Source: Selaginella moellendorffii (Eukaryota > Streptophyta > Lycopodiopsida > Selaginellales > Selaginellaceae). Taken from it: DNA of 64,000 bases. Within the stretch, counting starts at the first letter, position 1. Each line of letters starts with the position of its first letter. The notes under the pieces are model-generated. The model was not told the DNA's origin. It saw only the letters and a list, made by a program, of their open reading frames with translations, and made no database searches. The stretch lies in contig NW_003314271.1 in assembly GCF_000143415.4 (NCBI RefSeq), forward strand, positions 2,524,082 to 2,588,081, in the 5' to 3' direction. Both the position numbers and the translations under genes were made by a program. Positions 37,119 to 49,831 of the stretch are shown here, piece by piece.

Positions 37119-40042
37119 ATGGAAGGCACCGACATGGAAGAAAGCCACGGCCCGCCGCCACGAATATCCTCGTCGAAGAAGCTCGGCCGGATGGATTCGC
37201 TGGAGCGTGATGCGGGGAAGGTCACGGGCATGGAGAACCATGGACGGAAGGTAGCTTTTTCTTTCTCCTCCCCCAATCGATCGAAACGATCGAAACGTCG
37301 ACCCCTCGAGTTCTCCTCCTCTTTTCTTGATCTCGATCTCTTGAAATGAGCAAGGAATGTGGTTTCCAGATCTTGACGAGGGCGGTGATCCTCCGCCTGG
37401 CATTCCAAACGATCGGTGTGGTGTATGGCGACATTGGAACCTCGCCGCTCTACGTGTTTAGCAGCACTTTCCCTGGCGGTATCTCGCGGGATCACTTGAA
37501 AACCAACGTTCTTGGCGTGCTGTCGCTCATCATCTACACTCTCACGCTGAGCCCCCTCATCAAATACGTGTTCGTTGTGCTTCGAGCCAATGACAACGGC
37601 GAAGGTTGGGACAAGGAGCTTTGCTTTTGCGTTTTTGTTTGGATCTTCTCAAAGTTCCTGTGGTTTTTGTTGTTCTTGTTCTTGGAGAGCAGGTGGTGCG
37701 TTTGCGCTCTACTCGTTGATTTGTCGAAATGCCAACGTCGATGTGATGGGCAAGAGACACCCCGAGGACAAAAACTTGTCGGCGTACAAGCTCGACTTGC
37801 CGAACCAGGGAAGGATTCGACGAGGGATCTGGATCAAGAATTTTCTAGAGGGACACAAGGCCGTCCACGTCGTGCTTCTGATGATCACCTTCTTTGGAAC
37901 TTGCATGGTTATCGGCGATGGAACTCTCACCCCCTCCATCTCTGGTAAGAAGAAATTCACAGCTTTTTCATCGATCACTCGGAAAATTCTGGTTTTATTT
38001 TTTTCTTTCCAGTGCTGTCTGCTGTGCAAGGAATCCAAGTCCAAGTTCCAAACCTCAGCCAAAGTAAGAATTCATTTTTCTCTTTTCTCTTTAAATTTGT
38101 TGTTTGTTTCTTATGTTTCTAGTGCTCTAACTTGTTATTCGTTGCCTACGTTTCTAGTGTTCTAACGAGAAACCATGGTTGACTATCAGGTGTGATTGTC
38201 GTGGTTTCCATCGTCATTCTCATCTGCCTGTTTAGCGTCCAGCGATTTGGCACGGACAAGGTCGGCTTCATGTTTGCTCCAGTACTCACGATCTGGTTTG
38301 CCATGATCGCTATGATCGGCCTCTACAACTTAATTCACCACGATCATGGAGTTCTCGCCGCCTTCAATCCCAAGTACATCTTCGACTACTTCAAGACCAA
38401 CAAGCGGGAAGGATTCATCTCGCTGGGAGGAGTTGTTCTTTGCATCACAGGTTTGTGAGGCCTCTTCCTTCTTTTTCTTTGGTTTTTGCCTTCTAAAATC
38501 GTGACACTGCTGCTCCACACCAGGAACTGAGGCCATGTTTGCGGACTTGGGCCATTTTTCGGTTCCTTCGATCCAAATCGCCTTCACAACCTACGTTTAT
38601 CCTTCACTTCTCCTTGCTTACATTGGCCAAGCTGCCTATCTCATGGAGCATCCAGAGGACGTTGGAAGAGCTTTCTACAAATCAGTTCCAAGTAAGTTCA
38701 TCTTGTCGAATCTCCAGAGCTTGACACCACTTTATTCTATTTGATCCAGAGCCTTTGTACTGGCCAATGTTTGTAGTAGCAGTGCTTGCAGCGATCATCG
38801 CGAGCCAGGCAATGATCTCGGCGGTGTTTCAGATCATCAAGCAGGCCGAGGCATTGGGATGCTTCCCACGGATCAAGGTCGTTCACACCTCGAAAAACTT
38901 CGTGGGTCAAGTTTATATCCCGGAGATGAATTGGTTCCTGATGTGTGCTTGTGTACTTATCACTGCGGCCTTCAGAGACACTACAACAATTGGAAACGCA
39001 TATGGTTAGTTCTTTCTTTCTTTCTTCCACCTCCTTTTAAATCTCTATTGTCTCTCTTTGTTTTCTTTCAGGAATCTGTGTGGTTATGGACATGGCTGTT
39101 ACCACCACTTTTACAACGATTATCATGGTTTTGATATGGAAGACACAATTGTTTCTAGCTCTACTCTATCTCCTCGTCTACTGGAGTGTGGAATTCACGT
39201 ATTTCTCTGCTGTGGTCTACAAGTTTAAAGATGGAGGATGGCTTCCACTCCTCTTCGCAGCGCTCTTCCTCACGGTCATGGTCATTTGGTTCAGTGGAAA
39301 CTCCAAGCGCTACAAATACGAGCTAGACAACAAGATCTCCATGGACTGGATCACCGGACTGGGGTCAAACCTGGGAGTCTCCCGAGTTCGTGGAGTTGGA
39401 TTGGTCTACACGGAGCTTGCACAAGGAATCCCTTCCATCTTCTCGCACTACATTACGAATCTCCCGGCAATGCACTCAGTGATCATGTTCGTGACGATCA
39501 AAAATTTGCCTGTGAGCAACGTTTTGTCGGAGGAGAGGTTCTTGTTTAGAAGGGTCGGGTCCAAGGAGTTTCGGATGTATCGCTGCATTGCAAGGTATGG
39601 CTACAAGGATTGTCACAGGGGCGACACCCAGTTTGAGGAGGATCTCTTCAAGAGCTTGGCCGAGTTTATAAGCATTGAGGACGATGGGAAGCAAATGGAG
39701 GCCAGGCATTTGGGCGAGGCCGACACGGACAGCTGCAGTGTGGCGATCTATCCGGTTTCTCTCCAGTTATCGCCACCGCAAGCTCCAGAGGAGAGCGCGA
39801 TCGCTATACCAGGCAGTGGAGTGGTGGAGGAGCTAGGATTTCTCGAGGAGTCCCGGAAAGCTGGGGTCGTATACTTGTTGGGCGACAACGATGTGAGAGC
39901 TCGCGAGGACTCGAGCTTTATCAACAAGTTTGTGGTGGACTACGGTTATGCGTTCCTCCGGAAAAACTTTAGGGAGAGCACTCTCATCCTCAACATTCCA
40001 CATACGAGGCTCCTCAAGGTTGGCATGGTCTACTTTATATAA
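37119..40042 (+). CDS. HAK/KUP/KT potassium transporter
   Basis: Membrane protein that takes up K+ (H+-coupled in some clades) at the plasma membrane or tonoplast. Exons: 37119-37250, 37370-37604, 37693-37944, 38013-38063, 38190-38450, 38524-38691, 38750-39004, 39072-40042; 774 aa, family length, exact closure. The signature [15 protein letters not shown] lies at about residues 60-74, with later blocks [40 protein letters not shown] and [10 protein letters not shown]. About 12 hydrophobic spans are followed by a long cytosolic tail containing [22 protein letters not shown]. The tail ends with [16 protein letters not shown]. Eight exons join with introns of 59-126 nt. Confidence 0.96.
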
Positions 40043-42194
40043 GGAAACAAACAAAAGATGTGAAGATCCCCATGAAAAAGAACAAGGAGTGATCTTTTCC
40101 AAAAAATAAGGAACGTGACACGTCGTGTATAAAATCAAGCACCTATCACTTAGCCACCTTTCTTGTGGTCCTTGAGAGGAAGTCTTCTTTGGTGTGCTAG
40201 CTTCCGTGCACGGATATTGCAAATCAGTATATATGCCTGGAGGAGGGGATATGTGGAAATATTTGCGCTGACTAATTGGGTATATATTCTGGCAAATGAC
40301 AAAATTGTGACAGTTGAAAGTATTCAATTAACGTTTTATATGTAGATTAGCTCAGCAAATGTTGGGCAGAAAGTCAATGAAAGTCAATGTGGGCAATGAG
40401 CAAAACCATTTACAACATTGAAAAGTATACTTCATTGTTAAAGTTAAAAAGATTGTGACTTATTAGTTTTTTTAATTGGGAGGAGCAGGGAAAAGTATAA
40501 CTCATGTCTTATGGCCATTTTGCTATTGTTATCTAAAATGTAAATAATATCTTTACAATCATAAATTGTTTGATTCCATTGTATAACTATTAACAATGGT
40601 GAATACATGTTTTAAATTTTTGGCCAAATTAGAAGTATAGGATCCTTGAAAACTTTCAGATTGTCCACAAATATTAATTTAAAATTTATAACAAAAGTAA
40701 ATTTTTTTTCCTTTTAAAATTATAGGGTTGGTACATATGTATTTATTGGACCAGGAGAATAGGAAGCTCAGGAGCAGAGTGGCGAGCTTGCAAAAGAATG
40801 AGGAAATGATGGCACATAATATGCTTATATATTAAATTAATAATTTAGTCTTTAAAATTTCTGAGTTACTCTTTTTTTAAGATAGAATATTTGTAAAAAA
40901 GTTACATTTTAATTTAATTCTGTCCATATTAAAAAAATATTCTATAATACCTATAAGTGAAATGATTCTAAATTTTAAATCATATTTGTATTTATATTTG
41001 CAAGAAGTATTTAATTATTTTACACTATATTATTCTGATTTGTTTTACTATATTATATTTCACCATTTACACTTTAATCACTTTCTTTTCTTAGCTTTAT
41101 ATTTTTAATATTAACTATTTTTTAAATAAATTTTATATATAAAAGTAAAATATTTACAATAAGTTTTGAATTTTTTTATTTCTTAATTCTATTTATAATT
41201 TACTTTCTTCCATACCACTATATCTATTATAGAGTGAATAAGTCAAACTACTAAATTTATAAAAAGGAGAAAATTAAATATTTTTATATATAAAAATTAT
41301 TAAAATAAAATATATATTTGTAAATGATAAGAAATTAGAATTTTGAGTGTATGTATACATATTTGATTAGCCTAAAAATATTAATTTTTATACAAAGTGA
41401 CTAATTTAGATTGAAACCAATCCAATAGTTATCATATACTAATAATAGTATATAATATCATAACTATACACTTTGACCTTACATTATCCTCCCTCTTAGA
41501 AAAATAGAGGGATTTAAAAAAAAATTAAAAAAACACACTGGTGGATTATATATATAATTTTTGAGGGATTAGCTTGAAGAATATTGTGCCAAAGTTTATA
41601 AATTTAAAATCCAACTTGCTATAACTTAATACAATCTCTTCCATTAAATAAGGAGCCCTTTAAATAAATCATGTACCATAAAATTGGGAAAATGAACTAA
41701 CACTATATACTATGTAGATGAATAATGATAAGAGTTCTAGCTCTATTTTTTTCCCATTTGTATATGACTTAAATATTCCACAAACTCAACTTGAGCCAAT
41801 GAAAGAATGCTTATTAAATATTGATTTTAGATCTAGCATTAGTAACTCATGGCAATCATAAAGATAAACTTAATTTCATTAATAATATAGAATTATGACC
41901 ATATAAAAGTCTTGAAACATAAATGAAACTCTATACCCTTGTGACATGTATATATTGAAGATATAGCAATTTGATTGTTGAAAGTTTATATACTTTACAA
42001 TCATTTCCTTGAAAATTCAAATGAGTTATTCCATAAAACCATCTATTTACAGATAATAAACGCTTGTAAAAGATTGATATATCCCCAATTGAGATATCAA
42101 GATGTAAAATGCCTCAACCTCAAATATAGGACTATTATTTAAAAGAATTAGCTCCAAACAAGAATGCTAAAGCACCATTTGATTAAAGCACCCT
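40043..42194. other. AT-rich intergenic DNA, start of transposon zone
   Basis: Strongly AT-rich after about 40280, with many short A and T runs. No open frame above about 60 codons and no recognised gene. Confidence 0.6.
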
Positions 42195-42420
42195 TTACCC
42201 TATAGTGATTTGTTATAAGATAACTATAAAGCAAAATGTAAACCCTTAAACACATGGACCAAGAGTAATAGAGCAAAATTCAAGTTTAAGGCCTTGGGCC
42301 ATTGAACACAGAGATAGAGTAAAACCCCTTTTGACAACCCCTCCCCCCCCCCCCCCCCCCCTAATGAGAGGAATACATGCTTTATACTTTCACCTCAATC
42401 CCAGCAGTTAGCCTCAAAAA
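42195..42420 (-). repeat. Dispersed repeat, copy 2 (inverted relative to copy 1)
   Basis: The reverse complement shares ordered blocks with 10360-11000, including TTCAATGGCCCAA and AATCACTATAGG followed by TAAAGGGT. It lies directly downstream, in minus orientation, of the integrase remnant at 42775-43041, where the polypurine tract and 3' LTR of a Ty3/gypsy element are expected. Confidence 0.55.
42343..42361 (-). repeat. 19-base homopolymer C/G tract
   Basis: A run of 19 C on the plus strand (G on the minus) sits where a polypurine tract is expected in the minus-strand retroelement. The exact length may be a sequencing artefact. Confidence 0.6.
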
Positions 42421-42699
42421 GAATCACAAAAATTTATTAAATATGGAATGATGTTAGATTGTGAATTTGGAAGTAAAAACAACACTATTGTGTTTAGAAC
42501 AATCGTTAACAAATTTAAACACTTTTCATAAATAGCTGGGACCGAATAAAACGAACACATTAGAGAATGATGTGAGAGTGTTTTGGTGGACACAATAAAC
42601 TATCACCTAACAAATATTGATGGACTATACTCAATATTATAGGGGTCTTTAACACTAACAAGTTCAAGTCAACAAATAAATTTCTCTAACTAGGTCAAG

Positions 42700-44110
42700 T
42701 ATGTTTAATTAATAACACTTAATAACTCTGTCTTTATGTTTTTTTGGCCAACTACACACATAAAGATCAATTTTTTAATTAGCTTGGGTAGAGACTAAAA
42801 AAAGGTTCAATAATACCAACCTCTTATCATTGTGGCAGTAAGAAAAGAATATTAAAAAAACTTGCCAACAAATAACTTTGTAATACCCATAATCAGATTT
42901 GTAATAACTAACTTCCACCCAATGATTCAAGTAATCAAAATCAATAATGATGTATTTATTGTCAACTATTAACCATAGAAAAAGCCTCATTAAATCAATT
43001 TCCACCAACTTAAACAAATAGGAAATTACAATTGACTCCAACTATACTTTTACAGTGTAAGGAGGAGTATTATGAGTTTAACACCAAATGTAACTATGGA
43101 CATATTATAGAATATTAAGTCATATCTAGCCAATAAAAAGACACACCTTTTTAGTCAATAATAATATCCCTCCTATATACTCATCTGGAATAGAAGAGTT
43201 ATGGTAAGTGTGAAGAAAACATGGAATAAATATCACAAGCACTACCTTTAGGATCAGTACTCACAAAGTAAAAAGGGTTGTCCTCAAGGTAATATTAAGA
43301 ATGTAAATGTTGAAACAAAAATTCATTAATAAGTGATGCAAAATTTTTAAATTCATCATAAAGCCTTTCAATCCAAAACTTAACCTTTTGAACCTCATAA
43401 AGTTTATCAAAAGAAGATAAATTTAATTTTATACGTTATTGACATTGAATATCAAATACAATAATTTTTTATGGCACTATATCTTTGTCCAAAAAATTCA
43501 CTAATACTAGAATAATAGACTTGTTAAGAATATGTAAAGAGAGTGAAAAAGGGAGAGTGTTAACATCAATTATAGAATTCATTGGGTAATTAACAATTTC
43601 AAAGTTATATATTTAAAGTTTCAGAGCCTAACAACTAACTAAGTTTTTCTACTTCTGTAATATAGTAGCAATTTAGGAGAAACTCATGTGTACTTATAAT
43701 ATTATGGTGCAGTATGATTAAAAAGGTAATTAATAAAATGATTTGCACATAATTCATACTTTCGAGTAAGGAACTTTAAAATAGCTACAAGTTTGTCAAG
43801 ATTAACTTATAAACCTTCATAAAAAATATAGTACTTAAGATAAACTATGTTTTTGAACCTAAACACACACTTTGACCATTTCAGTTTCAAACCAACTTTT
43901 TGTAGCTAATCAAACACTTTGCAAACTTCATGGATATGCTCCTCCTACATCCCTTCAAATGAATTAAGATGTCATTCATAAAGTCAATAATTACCTTTAT
44001 CATATTGCAAAGAATATTTTCCATCATCAACTAGAAAATCATTTGAGCATTATTTAATCACCAAGTGTTTATATAAATTAAATGGTTTATAAAAAGTAGC
44101 CTTGCAATGC
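42700..44110 (-). mobile_element. Decayed Ty3/gypsy LTR retrotransposon (RT and integrase remnants)
   Basis: Read on the minus strand, about 44030-43830 resembles the reverse transcriptase active-site region. A piece like MENILCNMIKVIIDFMNDIL corresponds to the family's FxxxMxxIL...V(Y)xDDIL with one catalytic Asp replaced by Asn. A degenerate KPxKC-like segment (MVKVCV) follows. Further on, 43041-42775 keeps an integrase-like block, VEIDLMRLFLWLIVDNKYII followed by DFDYLNHWVEV, matching the family GNKYIIVxxDYxTKWxEA. The order RT, integrase, purine tract is that of Ty3/gypsy. Numerous stops make it non-autonomous debris. Confidence 0.6.
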
Positions 44111-44652
44111 ATCCCTATTTTTTATTTTTTCACTTGAACTTTTAGTTAATATTAAGAGTCAAAAATACTTAGAACACAATGTTCTATATGTTATAAGTTG
44201 GGATTCAAGTGAAACTCTTTTCTTAAATTGCTTTTATTTTTAGCATTTGTTATTTTTTCTTCTATCCATTATCCTTGGTATTTTCAAACTTCACAATTTA
44301 TTCCGATTTTTCTTTCTATTTTCCTTTTTTATTGACTTTCTACCATCTCATTTTCATCCTTTATCCTCCATCTATGTGCAGAATTTAGCCATTCTTTTCC
44401 AACTTGTAGGCCATGGGTTCCCACCTTATCAAAGCCTGGGCAATCCTCCTCTGGTTGTATAGCTGGGGGAATATACTTAGAGATTATTCTATGTGTTTAC
44501 AGTAGATTCATTATTGAGATTGATGATATAACACATTTTCATAATGTTTTAAATGAGATCTTGAATGTGATGGTATTGAGCTCTTTCGTATCTTGTCATG
44601 AGTATACGTGTGTCATTTATGCACCTCACTAACTGGAAGTTTTTAAAAGTTA

Positions 44653-44680
44653 CTAGCAGGGATCCCAGCTCCGCTGGAAA
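44653..44680 (-). mobile_element. Helitron-like 3' terminus A
   Basis: On the minus strand a short hairpin CCAGC-GGA-GCTGG is followed by eight bases and then CTAG, with T next to it. Plant Helitrons end in a GC-rich hairpin 10-12 nt before CTRR and insert between A and T. The element would extend toward higher coordinates, across the ARP5 fragment. The 5' TC end and Rep/helicase gene were not found. Confidence 0.5.
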
Positions 44681-46630
44681 AAAGTAAAGAATGTTTTCAA
44701 TATGAAAAAATGCAATCATACATACTTTGGGTTAGAACAACACATTTAAAAAAAATAAAATAATAGAACAATGACTTATGATGTTCGTCACTGCACAGAA
44801 ACTTTGCAGGTGCAAAATGCAGCTTCAGCACTTGCATCCACTCTAGCCGTGTCAAAGAGGGGAAGAAATTATTGGCAAAGATCCTGGGATTATCCTTTTC
44901 TAAGTTTGGTAGTTGACAATTTGTCAAAAAAGAATGGGAGAGTCTCTCTTTGCATTCTCCCCACCACCAGTAAGTCTTTTAGCAATTCAATGAGCTCTTC
45001 ATTAGTCTTTGCAACTAAGTTGATTAAGAATACCTTCAAAACCAAGAGAAAGAGTATACATCTATAAGTTCAATTACCAGATTCTGGCAACCAGCTCTGG
45101 ACTCTCAAGAATCTAGAAAAAAAAAAACTTCACTTACTTCTGTTGTCACTACTCCTGTAAAGGGTCATAGTCTAAACTCCAATCATGAAATTAAGAAGTT
45201 CTTTGATGCAACTTGTCTGATCAAAAAACATTAGAAGAGGATTGTTATGGCCCAAGTGTTGTCGAAGTTGGGTGGCTCAGAAAGGTTGCACAAGTCATTT
45301 AGTTCTGGAGGTAGATCCTCTTGTTATATGGCACCACAAACACAATGGTCATCTAGATGCTTGTCTTACTCTTTGCATTTTTTTTTAACAATGCTTCAAG
45401 GTACAACTGGAGAAATTTGCTAGAGATGCTCATCTTATACATATTATATGTTATGTAAATCTGTCTATTCTTTAATTCTTTTAAAGGCATCTCGTTCATT
45501 CTCACTTATCACGTACTATTGATGATGGACGTGAGGCATGGGAGGCCACTATGTGTAGCTCCAAGACATGTGTCATACTAACCTTCCCTAAGTTGCATGA
45601 GTAGTTGGTGTTTCACATATATCTTAGTATTATCTGGCGCACTGAAACAAAGTGGCATTGACAATGAGGTAGCCAATGAACTTACATGTGACTTAAGTTG
45701 TGTAGACCGGGAAAAAATGGTGAAAGAAATCTATCCAAGAGCTTTTAACTCACGATCCAATCTTAACAGCAATCCAGGTGCTTGAAGTACTTGTTTGTTG
45801 TGATCACAACTTTCTCAAGCAGAGAATTTGAATTATCTGAGAAGAATCTGAGTAGTCATCTGGCTTGATGGGACAACACATTTGCAGTAGAAAATAACAG
45901 GAACAAATGTGATGAATTTAACTATGTTCTATGCCTCGTAGATCTTATTAGTGAAGCCCTCTAAAGCAAGGCCAAGGCCTATTCTCTGTGTTGTATTTAT
46001 CCTGAAATCCTGACATAAGAACAAAGTCAGATTCCAAAAACTTTTACTGAGTTTGACACGGCAGCATTGTTTTCTACACGCCTGGGAGTGACCCTCTCCT
46101 TCTCTAAGCCACACATCCACCAGGCTCCCACACAACTTAAGCACCGTGGAGAGGCTTATGGCAAAACCATCACAAACAGACAACTCCAGAACCACCTCCT
46201 TGCCAATCCCAGCATCAGTGACATCTATGACACAGCACTGTGGCAAGACATCTTGTCAAAGTGGCTGAGAATCCACCAAGTTTCCACATTTCATGTACAT
46301 GCCCTGTTTATCAATTTTTCTTATACTATATACCATTGGATGCATTAGAATCAATTTTGGCTTGTTGGAAATTGTCTTTACGAATGTTAACAGTTAGAAT
46401 GAACACTACATTACTGAAATCAATGCCATGAACCACTAAAATAGTGACTCGTCTTTTAAATCTGCTATGTAAACCTGTGAAAAAAAAACTAAAGAAACTA
46501 CCTGATGCAAACACAGAGTGCAGCTTGTTTTGTATCAGCTTAAGTTCTTATTCCTCATCATACCACGGGTCTGCTGCTCACACCACTCTGATAACCGAGC
46601 CCAGTGATCGATCTCTCCAAGAACATCCTC
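44681..46630. other. Transposon-zone DNA without an identified gene
   Basis: Mixed AT-rich sequence with several 60-100 codon open frames on both strands (for example 44771-45067 plus and 45929-46246 minus) that match nothing I know. Some may be further captured or decayed fragments. Confidence 0.4.
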
Positions 46631-46639
46631 TTGTTAAAT

Positions 46640-47905
46640 CCATCAAACTCGCAGTTTCCACTTGTGAGTAGAATCATCCCATCCATAACTCGGCTGACGA
46701 GTTAGTTTGGCACTCTCCTCATGGCAATGGATGCCATTTCTCCCACTTCTGCCTGATCTACAGGCTGGAAGAATATCTCTGAATCGTTCCACACCAAGTA
46801 CTATTTGGTAGTCCTTCTCAGTAAGAGGCCGTTGTATTACAAACTCTGGCACTATTTCCTGCAGTCCGGGTGGTGGCGCTGAAGTATATGAAAGATCAAT
46901 TTCCTGGAAGTAAAGCAGTTAGAAAGGGAAAAGAAAAGTAGTGACGAAAGTGATATACCTTGAGTTTCGAGGTTAGACAACTGAGTTCTGCTTCATCTTC
47001 ATCTACATCTTCTTCTACTTCTTCTTTGTAGTCTCTGTCCATTTGCTTGTACATATGCCAGTCCTCATCATTCATGCTAAAAGTATCTTCGTCCAAAGGT
47101 TGCTTGCATTAAGAGTTTCATTTGTTCTCTCTACACGGCAGTCAGCCTTTCACTTTTGACCGTGAGTCTGCAACTACAGTACCATGGCCGTTGGTTGTGC
47201 AAACTTTCTGCTGTTTTCTTTGGTCTACCTTTGTTGAAACTTCACAATGCCTGGCCTTCAACTCCTCTAGATACTTCTCCAGGTTTTCCTATGATGAGAA
47301 AGAGTTGTAAATATTTAGAAAGAAAAAGATGTAAAAGATGTACAAGCGATACTCTTCTTCCATTTGTTGCTTGTGCTCTCTCTGCAGGGACTCTTCTTAA
47401 CATCTTTGCCTTGCTCGAATGTGTCTATCAAGTGCACGATCCCGATTTTTTGGGTTTTCTGCCAGTGGTGCTGTTGTTTTTAAAAAAATCTTTGCTTTCT
47501 TTTTCGCTTCAATTGCCAATGCCAAGCACACAACAGCTGACAAAAAGAAAATTTGATATACACAACTGTTCCTTGAATAAAAGGCTTTCTGCATTTTCGA
47601 GTAGAGGGTACTTTTGTGATGCTAGAATGTCACCACTATTCACTATCGTTTAACACCTTAATGCTTTCTCCGTTAGCTTTACATATACTACTTCAATCAG
47701 TCTAGATCCCGAAAAAGGTTCTTCAAGTATTCCGCCTCATTTTCTAAATCAATAAGCTTTGAGGATAGTTTTGCTGCTGCCATTTCTTGAAGCCGCTATC
47801 ACTGCTTTTCTCTCAAAGCTGCCAGTTCATCCTCCCCAGGCTGCTCTTTTTCAGGTGGCAGTATCCATGGCACCTACCACCATCTCGTTTTCACTAATGC
47901 CTAGG
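46640..47905 (-). pseudogene. ARP5 (actin-related protein 5, INO80 complex) gene fragment
   Basis: Several minus-strand exon-like pieces, in correct order, match the middle to C-terminal part of nuclear ARP5, an INO80 chromatin-remodelling subunit. They are RLQEMAAAKLSSKLIDLENE (about 47725-47800), RALDRHIRARQR (47397-47450), NLEKYLEELKARH with KVDQRKQQK (about 47165-47290), DTFSMNDEDWHMYKQMDRD with an acidic run (46896-47096), and PLTEKDYQIVLGVERFR (46760-46830). Just before RLQEM two consecutive stops (47796-47801) replace the expected Gly-Gln. After VERFR a one-base shift is needed to read FQPVDQAEVGEMASIAMRR. Actin-fold parts are missing. It is a broken intron-bearing DNA copy. Confidence 0.8.
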
Positions 47906-48309
47906 GAGATTATAACTGATGAAATAAATTGCTACAACATTGACACACCGAACTGCTTACCTAAAATAGTTTTAGCTCTGCAGTATAGTCGACTGTAATG
48001 CAGCTATTCTCTGTTTTTCAAAAACCACATGTGGTAGTTATGCTATATTCAATCAAATCGCTATGGACTTACAGATATTGAAGGCACAAAAAGCACTTTA
48101 GATAATCAGAGACATGAAAGCCTCCTACCGATTTTCTGCAGCATACTTCCATAATAGGCTCCTTAATAGATATCTGACACAATACGAGTTTTGAACTTAC
48201 AACAAAAGCAAAAACTAACAGAGAAACCATCAGTGTATTGGTATAATATGAGTTGTAGCAAACAAGTATACCATCAGAATTGCACGTGTGTGTGCATGCA
48301 TGTGCGTGC

Positions 48310-48312
<3 letters not shown>

Positions 48313-48353
<41 letters not shown>
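48313..48353 (+). repeat. (GA)n microsatellite 1
   Basis: About 20 GA units. It is followed by a roughly 55-bp block (CACCTG...TTACAGTGTCAATCCATAAG, 48358-48405) that recurs after the second GA tract. Confidence 0.9.
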
Positions 48354-48354
<1 letters not shown>

Positions 48355-48399
48355 ACGCACCTGTCTAGTCGATTACAGTGTCAATCCATAAGGGTGCGA

Positions 48400-48682
48400 G
48401 AACTGGATTGCTGGCCGCGATGGCGGCAAAATCCAGCACTGCCGGCTTGATCCCTGCGATCCAATATTTGGACTGGATCCCGATCCGTAGGAGATGGCAT
48501 CGAGGGAATCCCTCACAGAGCTGGATAGCTGGAAGCTTGTGACGTCCTCACTGCAGCAATCATGGCGGGGGAGCGCCACCATCGCCAGCCACCTGTGTGC
48601 CGACGCCAGGTTCTTGTGGCACCAGGATCTCTTTTGGTGCGTTGCTCATCACCATCCCCAATGCCATGGAAGATTGATAGGG

Positions 48683-48684
<2 letters not shown>
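48400..48684. other. GC-rich insert between the two GA repeats, origin unknown
   Basis: This segment has much higher GC than its surroundings and open frames on both strands (48494-48680 plus, reading ESLTELDSWKLVTSSLQQSW; 48373-48582 minus). I recognise no family. It could be another captured exon. Confidence 0.4.

Positions 48685-48725
<41 letters not shown>
48685..48725 (+). repeat. (GA)n microsatellite 2
   Basis: A second GA tract about 372 bp after the first, again followed by a near-identical block ending GTGTCAATCCATAAGGGTGC. The GA tract plus flank is a direct duplication. Confidence 0.9.
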
Positions 48726-48726
<1 letters not shown>

Positions 48727-48936
48727 ACACACCTGTCCAGTTGGTTACAGTGTCAATCCATAAGGGTGCAAGAATTGATCACGTCCACAATCAGTACAAA
48801 TATGAAACCCTCAGATACAAAGAGCCATAATAACTGTTTTTAAGAAAGTATTACATCTAAACCATTGATTTGACAAATCGAAGGGTAAGAGAATATCTGT
48901 CCCCCAATGCCAATAGCACTTTTAAATAAAGAAGTA

Positions 48937-48962
48937 CTAGCAAAAGTCCCAGCTATGCTGGG
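48937..48962 (-). mobile_element. Helitron-like 3' terminus B
   Basis: On the minus strand TCCCAGC-ATA-GCTGGGA forms a 7-bp hairpin with a 3-nt loop, followed by CTTTTG, then CTAG and T. This matches the Helitron 3' rule (hairpin, about 10 nt, CTRR, insertion at A/T). The element would extend to higher coordinates, toward the RPA1-like pieces. A related hairpin fragment lies at 54096-54120. Confidence 0.55.
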
Positions 48963-49004
48963 AGCATTGTGTTCATTTCTGATATTTTATTAATTTCAAA
49001 GAAT

Positions 49005-49220
49005 TGTAATAGTAATTGAAATTTTTAACATAATCATAATTATAAGATATATAGTTAAACATAAATTAATATTTATATTAAAAATCCTTTCTAAAATTGA
49101 ATCTATCACCAACACACATCATAACATCATAAATAAAACTCATTATATTATATCATATTTAAAACTGATTGTTGAGAGAAGTCTTGGATATTCTATAAAT
49201 GGAATTGCTCACCACAGGAT
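49005..49220 (+). repeat. AT-rich direct repeat, copy 1
   Basis: Shares long near-identical text with 50605-50790, such as CATAATTATAAGATATAT, AATATTTATATTAAAAATCC, CAACACACATCAT and AAATAAAACTCAT in the same order. The copies are about 1.6 kb apart, flanking the TA tract and gap. Confidence 0.75.
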
Positions 49221-49365
49221 CCCATGGCCAGATGAGCCATTTAGAAATTGAGGTTTGATAACCAATCTTTTCTTTTATTTGAAATCTCTATGCAATTGAC
49301 AAAAAATTATTATTACTTGATGATTCTACAATTTTTCCTCTTAAGAAAGTAAGTGTTACTTAGTA

Positions 49366-49476
<111 letters not shown>

Positions 49477-49831
49477 ATATATATATACATATATTTTTAT
49501 ATATATAAAAAAAAAAATATATATAAATATATATATCTTTATATATATACAGACAGATAATTTGTATATGTGTGACACTATAACAAAAAAGATATGTATA
49601 TGTGTTATTTTTTCTTTACATATATTTATATATTATACATATATATCTGTGACACTCTCTTTGTGCACAATATATATAGATATGCTGTGTGAGAGTAGTA
49701 TGAAAAAGAAAGATACTCTTATATATATCACACATCTTCTTTTTGTCTATTTTTATATAGAGAGAGAGTGCCTCTCTGAAAAAAGATCTCTCTCTCTCTA
49801 TGTATATGTATATATATATATATATATATAT

